64,000 nucleotides of DNA from CAWAYR01 sp050250955 (GTDB taxonomy: Bacteria; Acidobacteriota; Vicinamibacteria; Vicinamibacterales; UBA2999): positions 1-64,000 of the forward strand of contig JBFWNR010000011.1 in NCBI GenBank assembly GCA_050250955.1. The letters run 5' to 3'. Made by a program: the position numbers and the translations under genes. Below, piece after piece: positions 42,001-54,208 of this stretch (within the stretch, counting starts at the first letter, position 1; each line of letters starts with the position of its first letter). The notes beneath the pieces are model-generated. The model did no database searches. It worked only from the letters and a program-made list of their open reading frames with translations, and had not been told where the DNA came from.

Positions 42001-43556
42001 GACGCCAAGGCCTGGCAGGCGCAGCTCGCCCGCACCAACCTGGCTGCCCGCTCAGCGCTACAGGGTTGGGTGGACACCGTCCGCAAGATCGGCAAGGGCT
42101 TTGGGCGCCGGGTCCCGGAACTGCAAGCGGAGGCCCGCCGGCTGCTCGCGAGTGCGAGCGCAGCCGTGCCGGTGTGGATCATGCCGCTGGCTCGCGTGGC
42201 CGAGAGCATCGACCCGGTGAAGAACCGGTTCGACGTCGTGATCGTGGACGAAGCAAGCCAGTCAGACGTGACCGGCCTGCTGGCGTGGTACCTCGGCGAT
42301 CAGGTGTTGGTCGTTGGTGACCATGAGCAGGTGAGCCCGCTCGCCGTCGGCCAGGAGTTGGAGGTCGCCAAGGGCCTCATCGAACAGCACCTGGGCACGG
42401 TGCCCAACCGACATCTGTACGACGGCAAGACCTCCATCTACGACCTGGCCCGTCAGTGCTTCGGCGGCACGATCGCCTTGCGCGAGCACTTCCGCTGCGT
42501 GCCCGAGATCATCGGCTTCTCGGACGAGCTGTCGTACAACTTCGAGATCCGGCCGCTCAGGAATCCCGCCGCGGTGCCGAGACCCCACGTCGCAGAGTTC
42601 GTGGTCGATCGCAGTCTGGGCGTGAGTCGGGACGGCAAGAGCAATCTGGCCGAGGCGCGCGTTGCCGCAGCGCTGCTCAAGGCGATGACGGAGCACACGC
42701 ACTACAGCCGCAGCTCGATGGGTGCCATCACGCTACTGGGCGACGAGCAAGCTCACCTTATTCACGAGAACGCGCGTCACTTGATCGAGCCAGTCGACCT
42801 CGAACGTCGCGCATTCGCCGTCGGCAATCCTGCGCAGTTTCAGGGAGACGAGCGCGACGTGATGCTGCTGTCTATGGTCGATGTGCCGCGCGAGTCAGGG
42901 CTTCTGCACTTGATGGAAACCGACGCGATGAAGCAGCGCTACAACGTCGCCGCGAGCCGCGCGCGCGATCAGCTCTGGCTCATTCATTCGCTCGACCCGG
43001 GCCGTGACCTGCAACCACGAGATTTGCGCCGTCGGCTGATCGATTACGTCAGAGAGCCATTGGCGCGACACCGGGAAAAGGCGAGGACGACGCGCCGGGC
43101 AGAGTCCCCATTCGAGATCGCGGTTATCGAACGCTTGGTCGCGGCGGGGTACTCCGTGCAGCCGCAGGTAACTGTCGGCAGCTATCGCATCGACATCGTC
43201 GTCAGTGATGGCAGTCGGCAGGTGGCGATAGAGTGCGACGGCGATCGCTACCACCCGGCCGAGCGCCTCGGCGAAGACATGTTCAGGCAGGCCGTCCTGG
43301 AGCGCGCACACTGGCAGTTCATCCGGATCCGCGGGAGCCGGTTCTATCGAGATCCGGATAAGACGATGGCCGAGGTAGTCCGCGCCCTCGAGGCACACAG
43401 CATAGGCCCGGCTGCCACCAGGGAGTCGGCCGATGCCATCGATGCTGAAGCGGCCGGGTTCAGAGAGCCGATTGTCCGCCGCGCCTGGGAGATTCTTGGC
43501 GAAGAGGGCTGGATTCAGGCGGAGCCCACAATGCTGTCCGCACTGGATGTGAACTG

Positions 43557-43557
<1 letters not shown>
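39031..43557 (+). CDS. Superfamily I (Upf1-like) helicase fused to a DUF559/Vsr-like nuclease
   Basis: A 1508-residue protein. Motif I QGPPGTGKSHTIANLIGHLV is near residue 391 and is followed by LVTSHTNKALRVL. Motif II is VIVDEASQSD near 1070, motif III VVGDHEQVSPLAVG, and the late motifs lie in NPAQFQGDERDVMLLSMVDV and RYNVAASRARDQLWLI. About 600 residues of helical insertion lie between motifs Ia and II. The end (SPFEIAVIERLVAAGYSVQP, YRIDIVVSDG, VAIECDGDRYH) is a nuclease with Asp near 1387 and the E-x-D pair near 1400-1402, as in DUF559/MTES_1575-type proteins. Position between the methylase and DUF499 genes, with overlaps on both sides, makes it a core subunit here. Confidence 0.87.
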
Positions 43558-46889
<3,332 letters not shown>

Positions 46890-46915
46890 TTCCGCAGTTG
46901 CGGGAGGTGATGCCC

Positions 46916-47155
46916 GTGGCGCATGACGTGAAGTTCAGTGTTCCGGAACGTCCGCTCTCACATGCGGACGTCGAATTCAAGGTCAACAAGGACGGCGACC
47001 GATTCGGCACCCTTCGCGTATCGAAGGGTGCGGTTGTGTGGTACCCGCAGGACGGGAAGCTGGGGCGGAAGCTGAACTGGGGCCAGATCGACCGACTGTT
47101 CGAGGACCACGGGCGTCCCTTGGAGCGCCGGAAGCGGGCGGCCGTCCGCATATGA
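46916..47155 (+). CDS. Small defence-operon protein following the DUF499 gene
   Basis: A 79-residue basic protein (VAHDVKFSVPERPLSHADVE, RFGTLRVSKGAVVWYPQDGK) that is mainly beta-strand with a helical end (WGQIDRLFEDHG). I do not know a function. The GTG at 46916 has GGGAGG eight bases upstream; upstream TTG and ATG codons in frame are too close to that site. It follows DUF499 by 26 nt and overlaps the kinase start (ATGA), so its expression is tied to both. Confidence 0.72.
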   Translation: MAHDVKFSVPERPLSHADVEFKVNKDGDRFGTLRVSKGAVVWYPQDGKLGRKLNWGQIDRLFEDHGRPLERRKRAAVRI

Positions 47156-48792
47156 GCTTCGGCGAAGCCCTGGTCGGGCAGCTGGTCGACGCGAGGTACC
47201 GCCTCACCAGAGTGATCGGCGAAGGCGGGTTCGGGCAGGTCTTCGAGGCGGACCATCTCGTCGACACACGGGTGCTTCGGCGCGTCGCTCTGAAGCTCAT
47301 TCCGCATCGGCGCGGCGGCGACGAGCGCCAGTACGACGAGCTCAAGCACGGACTCAATCTCAGCCATCCCAACGTCGTCCGCTGTTACTCCTGCGGCGAC
47401 TCTTCGGTCCAGGTCAACGGACGTGCCCTGCCGGTACTGTTTGTCGCGATGGAGTTGGCCGAAGCGACCTTGGCCGACCGCCTGAAGCAGTCGAGGCTTG
47501 GCCACGCAGAGGCGATGGACGTCGCGAGAGGCGTCGCTGCTGCGCTGACCTATCTGCTTGACAGACAGCTGTCGCATCGCGACATCAAGCCGTCCAATGT
47601 GCTGCGAGTGGAGGGGCAGTGGAAGCTCGGTGACTTCGGTGTGTCAGCACCACTCGACGCCGGGCAGACAGCGGCCGGTGATGCTGCCGGCACGCTGGTC
47701 TATCAGGCGCCCGAGTCAGTCGAAGGCCAAGTGTCGCCTGCCGGCGACAGTTGGTCGCTGGGCGTGACCTTGCTGGAGGCGTTGACTGGCCAGCGGCCCT
47801 TCGACGCCGGTTCGGTCGGCGAGTGGCTCTACCTGCTGAAAAAGGAGCAGCCCAAGGTGCCGCCGGGACTTCCGGAGCCGTTCGACCGCATCATCGAAGG
47901 CTGCCTGCAGCGGGACCGCAAGCAGCGTCTGACTCCTGCGAAGATTCTGAGCCTGCTCGAGAATCGACCGGAGTCTCTCGAACAAGAGAGCAAGGCGTAC
48001 TGCGTCGTAGCACCTACTGGTGGGAACTACCAGTCCGTGGTAGACGCCGTCCGCGAAGCCGCCCCATGGAGCCGCGTCCTCGTTCGGCCCGGGACATACA
48101 TGGGGCAGATTCTGCTGAACAAACCGCTGGAACTGATTGCCGTCGGTGCCTCGACGGACGTGGTGCTCGACGGAGATGCCACCAGCGCACTGGTGATTGA
48201 CACCGTCGATGCGATGGTTCGCGGCTTCTCGCTGCGGATGTCTGGCGCCTCGTCAGACGCCCCGGCCGTCATCGAAGTAAGGTCGGGCCAGAGCATGATC
48301 GACCTGTGCGAGGTGTCGGCCAAGACAACGGCGTGTCTCCACGTGGGCGGACGTACGGCTCGACCGATTGTCCGCCGCTGCCGGTTCATCGGCGGACAGC
48401 ACGAAGGCGTGATCTTCGACGAAGACGCCGAGGGCACGCTCGAAGCGTGCCAGATCGTGGCGGCGCCACGGACAGGTGTGGTGATTCGTGACAAGGCGAA
48501 CCCCGTCATCAGACGTTGTGAGCTGCAGCGGACGCGCTTCCGGGGTCTGCATTGCGGTACCAACGCACGGGGCGTGGTAGAGGACTGCCACATCGAAGGC
48601 GGTGCAGGGCCCGCGATTGAGGTGAGTCGCGGTGCCCAGCCCATGCTCCGTCGCGTCCGCGTCGTGGCCGGTGCAGACTTCGCAATTCAAGCAGGCTACG
48701 GAGCCAAGGCCATTGTCACGGGGTGCTCAATCGATGCCCCGAATGATCGTGCGTGGAAGCTGGCGAGTGGGCATCAAGTACAGCGTTTGTAG
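47152..48792 (+). CDS. Ser/Thr protein kinase fused to a parallel beta-helix
   Basis: A 546-residue soluble protein. The kinase domain (about 15-275) looks active: GEGGFGQVFEA near 22-32, VALKLIP lysine near 48, SHRDIKPSNVL near 142, GDFGVSA near 160, and TLVYQAPESVEG near 184. From about residue 285 onwards repeats such as LVRPGTYMGQILLNKPLELI, ACLHVGGRTARPIVRRCRF and GVVIRDKANPVIRRCELQR form a right-handed beta-helix of the pectin-lyase/NosD kind. There is no membrane segment. Kinases occur in several phage-defence systems, so it may sense infection or control the operon partners by phosphorylation. The start overlaps the preceding gene by 4 nt. Confidence 0.85.
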   Translation: MSFGEALVGQLVDARYRLTRVIGEGGFGQVFEADHLVDTRVLRRVALKLIPHRRGGDERQYDELKHGLNLSHPNVVRCYSCGDSSVQVNGRALPVLFVAMELAEATLADRLKQSRLGHAEAMDVARGVAAALTYLLDRQLSHRDIKPSNVLRVEGQWKLGDFGVSAPLDAGQTAAGDAAGTLVYQAPESVEGQVSPAGDSWSLGVTLLEALTGQRPFDAGSVGEWLYLLKKEQPKVPPGLPEPFDRIIEGCLQRDRKQRLTPAKILSLLENRPESLEQESKAYCVVAPTGGNYQSVVDAVREAAPWSRVLVRPGTYMGQILLNKPLELIAVGASTDVVLDGDATSALVIDTVDAMVRGFSLRMSGASSDAPAVIEVRSGQSMIDLCEVSAKTTACLHVGGRTARPIVRRCRFIGGQHEGVIFDEDAEGTLEACQIVAAPRTGVVIRDKANPVIRRCELQRTRFRGLHCGTNARGVVEDCHIEGGAGPAIEVSRGAQPMLRRVRVVAGADFAIQAGYGAKAIVTGCSIDAPNDRAWKLASGHQVQRL

Positions 48793-48835
48793 GCCCGGTT
48801 GAGACCCGGCAAGGAGCGCTCGGGACTCGGAGAGT

Positions 48836-49234
48836 ATGATGACCGCGACGATCGTTACGTGCACCAAGAGAAAGCGGGCGGGCCAACATCCAGCTCGGGA
48901 CCTCTACTCTCCGAGCCCCCTGTTTCGGCGTTGTTTGCGCCAGGCACTGGCGGATGGGCATCCAGTGTTTGTCCTGAGTACCAAATATGGCTTGGTCGAA
49001 CCGGCGACGGTCATCCGAAGCTATGAGCGCGACTTGACGGCTATGACCGCGCGAGAGCGATCGGAATGGGTTGCGCAGCTTCAGGCCGACGTTCGACGCC
49101 TGATGGTCAGTCATGGAATCAGCCGGGCTGTCTTCCTCGCCAGTCGAGCCTATCGAGAAGCGGCGAAGCCAGCGTTTACGGCTGAAGGCATCAGGACATA
49201 CGTGCATAGGCACTGGAACCGCCTCTCGGCGTGA
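48836..49234 (+). CDS. DUF6884-like protein
   Basis: A 132-residue protein. The pattern CTKRKRAGQHPARDLYSPSP then LFRRCLRQALADG and FVLSTKYGLVEPATVI matches the DUF6884 family (CxKKK, ARDLY, SAKHGL-like blocks), which often sits in mobile or defence regions. Its enzymatic role is not established; the fold may be related to nucleotide or base processing. It starts 43 nt after the kinase on the same strand and closes the island. A second ATG follows immediately at 48839. Confidence 0.7.
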   Translation: MMTATIVTCTKRKRAGQHPARDLYSPSPLFRRCLRQALADGHPVFVLSTKYGLVEPATVIRSYERDLTAMTARERSEWVAQLQADVRRLMVSHGISRAVFLASRAYREAAKPAFTAEGIRTYVHRHWNRLSA

Positions 49235-49489
49235 CCGTTCGCTGGCTGGCGAGCCGGCGCACTGGGGCCCAGGGATCGCGGCAGTGCGGCCTGCGAGTCA
49301 ACGAGCTCCACCGTCTCGCGACCGCGAGAGAGGCCACCGTGACGTTCCGCCGGGGCGGGACCGGACGACGGTCTGGCGTGCGGATCGCGGAGCCGGGACT
49401 CTCGCCGCACTCTTCATGCCGGCAGCCGGCCGGCGGCGCCGTCCCCCGTCAGGAGGCCGCGACGACCTGAGGCTCGTCCCCTCGTCGAT

Positions 49490-49534
49490 CTGTCAGATCT
49501 TCGACCGGCGGAACTGTCAGATTTTGGCCCGGCG
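49490..49534. repeat. Two 21-nt direct repeats, possible IS end
   Basis: ctgtcagatcttcgaccggc (49490 on) and ctgtcagattttggcccggc (49514 on), each followed by g, match at 18 of 21 positions with 24-nt spacing. Tandem short repeats starting TGTCAGAT are seen at the ends of some IS21-like elements, but no transposase is present, so this would be a relic. They end 7 nt before the 31-nt repeat. Confidence 0.35.
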
Positions 49535-49540
49535 TTGACA

Positions 49541-49571
49541 CCACCGTGTTGTAGTGCACCATCGACACGCG
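49541..49571. repeat. 31-nt direct repeat (copy 1) of the aminotransferase 3' region
   Basis: Identical over 31 nt to 58917-58947, inside the aminotransferase gene, and over its first 24 nt to 55691-55714. All three are in the same orientation. The core is ccaccgtgttgtagtgcacc followed by atcgacacgcg. On the minus strand it reads RVSMVHYNTV, part of the enzyme's C terminus. It may mark an old integration or recombination site. Confidence 0.7.
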
Positions 49572-50104
49572 CCCGCGTGACGTAGGTCGCAGGCCCGCAG
49601 GCTACTTCCTCTTCGCGCCTACCTCCGTCCGCGGCTCGCGCTGCCGCTGTCGCGGCCGCGAAACCGACCTGCGCACCACGCAGGGTCGCGGAAGCGCCGC
49701 CCGTACCCCTGGTAGCAATCGCCAGATCCACTGCCGCAGACGACGGACCTTGTCCCACCGCCAATCGGCTCCCGGCCTCGGGCGCGCGGGCTCACTGGCG
49801 CAGTGCCCGGACCGCCCGTAGCGCCCGGCGGAGTCGCGTGAGGACGCCGAGAGCGAGCAGTCGAAACCAGCGACGTTGGTGACCCAGTGTCGCGGACCCA
49901 CTTCCCCGGTCCGCGGACACGTCTTACGACGGGTTATCAAGTGGCGTCTAGTCAACCACTTGCAGGTCCGCGTTACTGAGGCAGGAACCCCGCTGGGGTG
50001 GGCACCGTAGGTCCGTGGGTTCCGGAACCTGCGCCCGCGGGGGCTTGCACACTGTTGTGCGGCAGCGCCTGTGGGTCGCGAGGGTCCTCTACTAGCATTC
50101 GCGC

Positions 50105-50980
50105 ATGCTGCCAGCGGCCGAGGTGGCCTTTGGACCCTACCGGCTCGACTCGCGCACCGGGTCGCTGTCTCGCGGCGGCGAGCCCGTCGGGTTGTCGCCG
50201 CACGAGTTCGCGGTGCTGCCCCTGCTCGTGCGCCGTCCGAACGTGACCATGTCGAAGGATGCCCTGATCCAAGCCGGGTGGCAGGACAGGGCCGTGGGCG
50301 ACAACAGCCTCGAAAAGCTGATGGGGAAGCTCCGCCGGCAGCTCGATGCCGGCAACCTGAATCGCTTCATCAAGACGGTGGCGCGGCAGGGATATCAGTT
50401 CGTCGGGCCAGTGCTGGCGGTCGAAACACAAGCGGCCGCCTCGGACCTGGAGTTGGTGCTCGCGCCGCATCGCGCCTTCACCGAAGGCCGGGTGGCCCTG
50501 GAGTCGCTGCAGTGTGATCGAATCAGCATGGCCCGGGCCACGTTCGAGCAACTGCTGCAGCAGCATCCCGCCGACGCCGCCTATCAGATCGGCATGGCCG
50601 ACGCCTGCGCGATGCAGTTCGAAGCCACCCGCACCGACCCGGTGCCGGATGTCGCAGCGCTGCGGCTGGCCGAATCCCACGCCCTGAACGCCTGTCATCT
50701 TGATCCGCACCTGGCCGAAGCCTGGGCCACGCTGGGTTTCGTGCTGGAACGCACCGGCCGGCGCGCCGATGCGCTGGCCGCGCTCGAGCGGGCGGTGGCG
50801 CTGGAGCCCGACAACTGGCGGCATCAGGTGCGCCTGGCGCTGGGCAGTTGGGGCGAAACGCGGTTGCGCGCCGCGCGCCGGGCGCTGGCGCGGTGTCCGC
50901 AGTTGCCCTTGGCGCATTGGCTGGCGGCCACCGGTGGGTGGGCAGCCACAACTGGACCAAGCGCGCGCTCCTGGGGCTGA
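50105..50980 (+). CDS. Winged-helix (OmpR/CadC-type) regulator with TPR-like region, truncated
   Basis: A predicted transcription regulator of 291 residues. Residues 8-100 form an OmpR-type winged helix (FGPYRLDSRTGSLSRGGEPV, LSPHEFAVLPLLVRRPNVTM, KLMGKLRRQLDAGN, FIKTVARQGYQFVG). Residues 120-275 are TPR-like helices (PHLAEAWATLGFVLERTGRR then ADALAALERAVALEP). The last 15 residues (WAATTGPSARSWG) are not family-like; they come from out-of-frame reading into the phospholipase-D-like remnant. The normal C terminus has been lost in a recombination near 50930. No membrane segment is seen. Confidence 0.75.
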   Translation: MLPAAEVAFGPYRLDSRTGSLSRGGEPVGLSPHEFAVLPLLVRRPNVTMSKDALIQAGWQDRAVGDNSLEKLMGKLRRQLDAGNLNRFIKTVARQGYQFVGPVLAVETQAAASDLELVLAPHRAFTEGRVALESLQCDRISMARATFEQLLQQHPADAAYQIGMADACAMQFEATRTDPVPDVAALRLAESHALNACHLDPHLAEAWATLGFVLERTGRRADALAALERAVALEPDNWRHQVRLALGSWGETRLRAARRALARCPQLPLAHWLAATGGWAATTGPSARSWG

Positions 50981-51744
50981 ACGTGGAGGCGTCCCTGGTC
51001 GTGCGGCTCGAGCAGACGTCGCCGCTCTTCGCCGCCGCGTCCGACTACCTGGCACACATGAAGGGCATCGCCGAGCCGTTCGATGTCGCGAAGGTGGACG
51101 CCTACAAGCAGCTGCAGCGGAAGATGACCAACGGCCAGACGCCGGTGATCGAGCTCGAGGCCGAAGACGGCGCATCGGCCAGCAACACCACCATCACGGT
51201 GTTCGGCACCGACCGCAAGGACCTGACGCGGCTGGGCACGGTGCGCCGGGAGGTGCATGTGGCGCTGTTGGACCCACGGACCGACGCGCAGTCCCTCTAC
51301 CCCGCTACGATCCTGCATTCCGGGCTGTTGCCGGCGTCCGATGCGTCTGCGGGCGGCATCTCCTTTTCGGCGCGGCGATTCGCCTATCGAAAGGGCAGTC
51401 AGTTCCCGGCGTTGCGGCCGTCCGGGCCGGTGGATTCAGGGGTGCTCGCCGCGGCCGAGTACTTCGTCACGGTACACCTCAGCGTGCTGCAGCCGCAGCT
51501 GGCGGTGGAGTATCCGGCACCGAGGGCGGCGGTTATGAAGGTGGTGGGGGAGGAGACGAGCCCGGTGCTGCAGCGACTCGACGCGGACGCGAGGGCGCTG
51601 CTGTTTGGGCGGCGGAAGGTGAGGGTCAGGCGGCCGGCGGTCGTTGCGGACGACGCGAAGCATCCGCGTACCGTGGCGGGGCTGCGGCGTATGGAGGAGC
51701 ATCCGCTGGTGAGGATGGGGGTGGTGGTGGCAAAGACATTGTGA
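50936..51744 (+). pseudogene. Phospholipase-D-like protein, 5'-truncated
   Basis: A frame different from the regulator's begins VGSHNWTKRALLGLNVEASL, which resembles the GS-H/N-N-W-T block that follows the second HKD motif in phospholipase-D-family proteins. About 250 further residues (SPLFAAASDYLAHMKGIAEP, EVHVALLDPRTDAQSLYPAT and others) run to a stop at 51744. The HxK motifs themselves and everything upstream are missing, and no start codon with a ribosome site is present. It is therefore a remnant fused head-on to the truncated regulator. Family assignment rests on one motif. Confidence 0.5.
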
Positions 51745-52034
51745 GGGGCCGGCGCTCCACGGCCCCAGCCCGGCATCCAGATCCCTCACAAGGTGGAGAT
51801 TCGCCGTACTGCCGCTGAGGTGTCGCTGGAAGGATGTGCGTACCGGAGGCGGGGGCCGGGCGATCGTCGCGCGGATTGTGGCCGCGATTGCCAATCCGCC
51901 GGACATCGGCGCGGTGGGCACGCCTGATGCAGGCCCTGGGCCGAATGCCGCCCCGGCGCAGGCCGGCGCCTGACCGCAGTCTCGATCCGAAGTCTCTCGA
52001 TTGCCAGATATGCTATATGTGGCATAATCGCGTA
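51745..52034. other. Intergenic region with operator-like repeat
   Basis: About 290 nt without a gene. At 52009-52026 the sequence TATGC and GCATA face each other across 8 nt, overlapping a possible ATG at 52017. This is likely the promoter-operator of the toxin-antitoxin pair that follows. Confidence 0.45.
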
Positions 52035-52394
52035 GTGCCGCCATCGCTGCTCAAACCGGTGGTGTGGCTCGGCGACTCTCTTCGTGCTCTGAAGTCGTTT
52101 CCGTCAGCGGTGCAGGATGAGGTCGGCTACGCGCTGTTCCTGGCGCAGCGCGGTGAGAAACACCTCGCCGCCAAGCCGATGAAAGGGCTAGGCGCAGGCG
52201 TCCTCGAGGTCGTCGCCGACCACCGCGGCAACACGTTCCGCGCGGTGTATATCGTGCGACTCGCCGACCGCGTCTACGTCCTGCACGTGTTTCAGAAGAA
52301 GGCGAAGCACGGCATCGCAACACCTCAGACCGAGCTCGATCTGATCAAGCGCCGTGTGAAGCAGGCTGTTGCGATCAGCGAAGGAAAGGAGTAG
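52035..52394 (+). CDS. RelE-superfamily toxin (phage Gp49/HigB-like)
   Basis: A 119-residue toxin. KPVVWLGDSLRALKSFPSAV, YALFLAQRGEKHLAAKPMKG and VYIVRLADRVYVLHVFQKKA are the typical blocks of the Gp49-like family, whose members cleave mRNA on the ribosome. GTG at 52035 is preferred; an ATG at 52017 lies inside the operator-like repeat. The antitoxin gene follows after 4 nt. Related pairs lie at 54812-55524 and 61721-62343. Confidence 0.87.
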   Translation: MPPSLLKPVVWLGDSLRALKSFPSAVQDEVGYALFLAQRGEKHLAAKPMKGLGAGVLEVVADHRGNTFRAVYIVRLADRVYVLHVFQKKAKHGIATPQTELDLIKRRVKQAVAISEGKE

Positions 52395-52398
52395 ATCG

Positions 52399-52719
52399 AT
52401 GGCAAAGAAGAGCTACGTCGTGGGCAGCGGCAACGTGTTCGCAGACGTGGGACATCCACGGCCGGCCGAGGCCTTGGCGAAGGCCGAACTGGCGCGAAAG
52501 ATCGGCGCCATCATCGAAAGCCGAGGGCTCACGCAGGCTGCTGCGGCTGCGGTGCTAGAGGTCGATCAGCCGAAGGTGTCTGCCCTGATCCGTGGACGTC
52601 TGGCGGGCTTCTCGCTTGATCGGTTGGTACGGTTCCTCGTGCTTCTGGGCCATGACGTGGAGATCGTCGTCAAGGCCAGGCCGAAGGTCACCAGCCAGGC
52701 ACGAGTGCTGGTGGCGTAG
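52399..52719 (+). CDS. XRE-family antitoxin (HigA2-like)
   Basis: A 106-residue helix-turn-helix antitoxin. GSGNVFADVGHPRPAEALAK is the conserved start of this group, followed by RGLTQAAAAAVLEVDQPKVS as the DNA-binding helices and RLVRFLVLLGHDVEIVVK at the end. AGGAG lies seven bases before the ATG. It should bind the upstream toxin and repress the pair. Confidence 0.9.
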   Translation: MAKKSYVVGSGNVFADVGHPRPAEALAKAELARKIGAIIESRGLTQAAAAAVLEVDQPKVSALIRGRLAGFSLDRLVRFLVLLGHDVEIVVKARPKVTSQARVLVA

Positions 52720-52745
52720 AACTCGGCCGGTTGTAGACTCCGTTC

Positions 52746-53345
52746 ATGGCCGGGGAGGATCCGATGCGCTCGCCAGCGGCACGCGCCGACATGCGCCTCA
52801 CCTACGACGACTTCGTGCTGTTCCCCGACGACGGGAAGCGCCACGAGATCATCGACGGCGAGCACTACGTGACCCCGTCGCCAAACGTGCGCCATCAGCG
52901 GCTCGTGGGGCGTCTGCTGTACGAGATCGAGCTGTATCTCAGAGCCAATCCACGTGCCGGCGAGGTGTTCCCGTCGCCGCTCGACGTCGTCCTCTCTCGA
53001 TTCGACATTGTCGAACCCGACCTGCTGTTCGTGGCCGGCGACCAGACCGACATCCTGACGGAGAAGAACATCCAGGGGGCACCGGCGCTCGTGGTCGAAG
53101 TGCTGTCGAAGAGCACCCGCAAGCGCGATGCGCAGATCAAGCGTCGCCTGTTCGAGCGCACCGGCGTGCGCGAGTACTGGCTGGTCGATCCGGAGCTCGA
53201 CGCCGTGCAGGTGTTCCGGCCGACGCCCGAGGGGAGGCTGGCCCGCGTGGTGGAACTGACTGCCGAAGGCGGAGGCGTGTTGACCACGCCGCTGCTGCCT
53301 GGATGCCAGATCGATCTGCGCGAGCTGTTCCGCAAGCACATCTAG
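52746..53345 (+). CDS. Uma2-family (DUF820) putative endonuclease
   Basis: A 199-residue protein with the family blocks FPDDGKRHEIIDGEHYVTPS, VEPDLLFVAGDQTDILTEKN, GAPALVVEVLSKSTRKRDAQ and VREYWLVDPE. These supply the acidic and Lys residues of a PD-(D/E)xK-like site. Cellular role unknown. The gene, including 15 nt upstream of its start, is duplicated at 55824, where the copy is broken. It follows the antitoxin by 26 nt on the same strand but is probably independent. Confidence 0.85.
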   Translation: MAGEDPMRSPAARADMRLTYDDFVLFPDDGKRHEIIDGEHYVTPSPNVRHQRLVGRLLYEIELYLRANPRAGEVFPSPLDVVLSRFDIVEPDLLFVAGDQTDILTEKNIQGAPALVVEVLSKSTRKRDAQIKRRLFERTGVREYWLVDPELDAVQVFRPTPEGRLARVVELTAEGGGVLTTPLLPGCQIDLRELFRKHI

Positions 53346-53400
53346 TTCGTCGATGTAAGTAGCCCACCTGGCGGTTGTCTACCGTTCTCAAATAGGCTAC

Positions 53401-53425
53401 GATTGTTCTCCAAGTGAGAACAATC
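53401..53425 (+). promoter_or_regulatory. Operator-like inverted repeat at the nucleotidyltransferase start
   Basis: Perfect 10-bp arms GATTGTTCTC and GAGAACAATC around CAAGT. The right arm overlaps the GTG start at 53414, and an extra half site, ccgttctcaa, occurs at 53382-53391. The encoded protein has its own winged helix, so autoregulation is plausible. Confidence 0.65.
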
Positions 53426-54208
53426 AGAGGCAAGAACCGGTCGGCGTCCCGGCTCGAGTCCAGCGCCACGCTGGTTGAAGGTGCCTCGGTGCGGCGACCC
53501 GGGCGGCGGCCCCAAGGCCTAGCCTCGACGCTCTTCGGCAGCACGCGCCAAGCCGTGTTCGGCCTGCTGTTCGGTCATCCCGACCGGGCGTTCTACGTGC
53601 GTGAGATCGCCCGGGTGACCGGCGGCTCGGTGGGCACCATCCAGCGCGAGCTGCTCCAGCTTGTCGGTCCCGGCATCCTCGAGCGGACCGTGAGGGGCCG
53701 GCAGGTGTACTTCCAGGCCGACCGGAAGTGTCCGATCTTCGAGGAACTGCGGTCGATCGTCGCCAAGACGTCGGGGCTGGCCGACGTGCTCCGCGGGGCA
53801 CTCCGCGGGCTGCGCGACCGCGTTCAGGTGGCCTTCGTGTTCGGGTCGCTCGCGGCGTCCGAAGGCAGCCCCGAGAGTGACGTGGATGTGTTCGTCGTCG
53901 GGACCGTGAGCCTAGGCGACGTCGTCGATGCGCTGGCAGGCACGGATTCTGAATTGGGGCGCGAGGTGAACCCCGTCGTGCAGTCGCCCGAGGAATTCGC
54001 CCGGCGTGTAGCGGCAGGCGACCATTTCGTGACGAACGTGCTCGCGGGACCGAAACTCTTCCTGATCGGAGACGACGATGTCCTTGGCCGACTGGGAGCG
54101 GCACGGGTGGCTGGTTCCGCACACAACGAGCCGCCAGGAGATCGCAGATCTGCTCGCACTGGTGCAGCGCGATCTCGACGACAGCCGAGCCCGCGACGTC
54201 AGCGCTGA
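53414..54208 (+). CDS. MNT-type nucleotidyltransferase with N-terminal winged helix
   Basis: A 264-residue protein. Residues about 40-105 (TRQAVFGLLFGHPDRAFYVR, GGSVGTIQRELLQLVGPGIL, VYFQADRKCPIFEELR) are an ArsR-like winged helix. Residues 135-160 show the transferase core FVFGSLAASEGSPESDVDVF, with GS and the D-x-D pair. Such MNT proteins act as antitoxins that modify a HEPN partner. The final 40 residues (RSARTGAARSRRQPSPRRQR and before) are not family-like and overlap the HEPN gene by 131 nt, so the original stop seems to have been lost. The GTG start overlaps an operator-like repeat; an internal start is possible. Confidence 0.75.
   Translation: MRTIRGKNRSASRLESSATLVEGASVRRPGRRPQGLASTLFGSTRQAVFGLLFGHPDRAFYVREIARVTGGSVGTIQRELLQLVGPGILERTVRGRQVYFQADRKCPIFEELRSIVAKTSGLADVLRGALRGLRDRVQVAFVFGSLAASEGSPESDVDVFVVGTVSLGDVVDALAGTDSELGREVNPVVQSPEEFARRVAAGDHFVTNVLAGPKLFLIGDDDVLGRLGAARVAGSAHNEPPGDRRSARTGAARSRRQPSPRRQR

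Larger units (their letters stand above)
49235..50104. other. Intergenic region with mobile-element scars
   Basis: About 870 nt without a convincing gene. Open frames here, such as the minus-strand one at 49602-49955, are Arg-rich shadows with no family. The region contains two 21-nt repeats at 49490-49534 and the 31-nt copy of the aminotransferase 3' end at 49541-49571. It should also carry the promoter of the winged-helix regulator at 50105. Confidence 0.5.

Noticed and set aside
49602..49955. 117-codon minus-strand open frame in the large gap
   Set aside because: Arg-rich, no ribosome site, no family; treated as noncoding.
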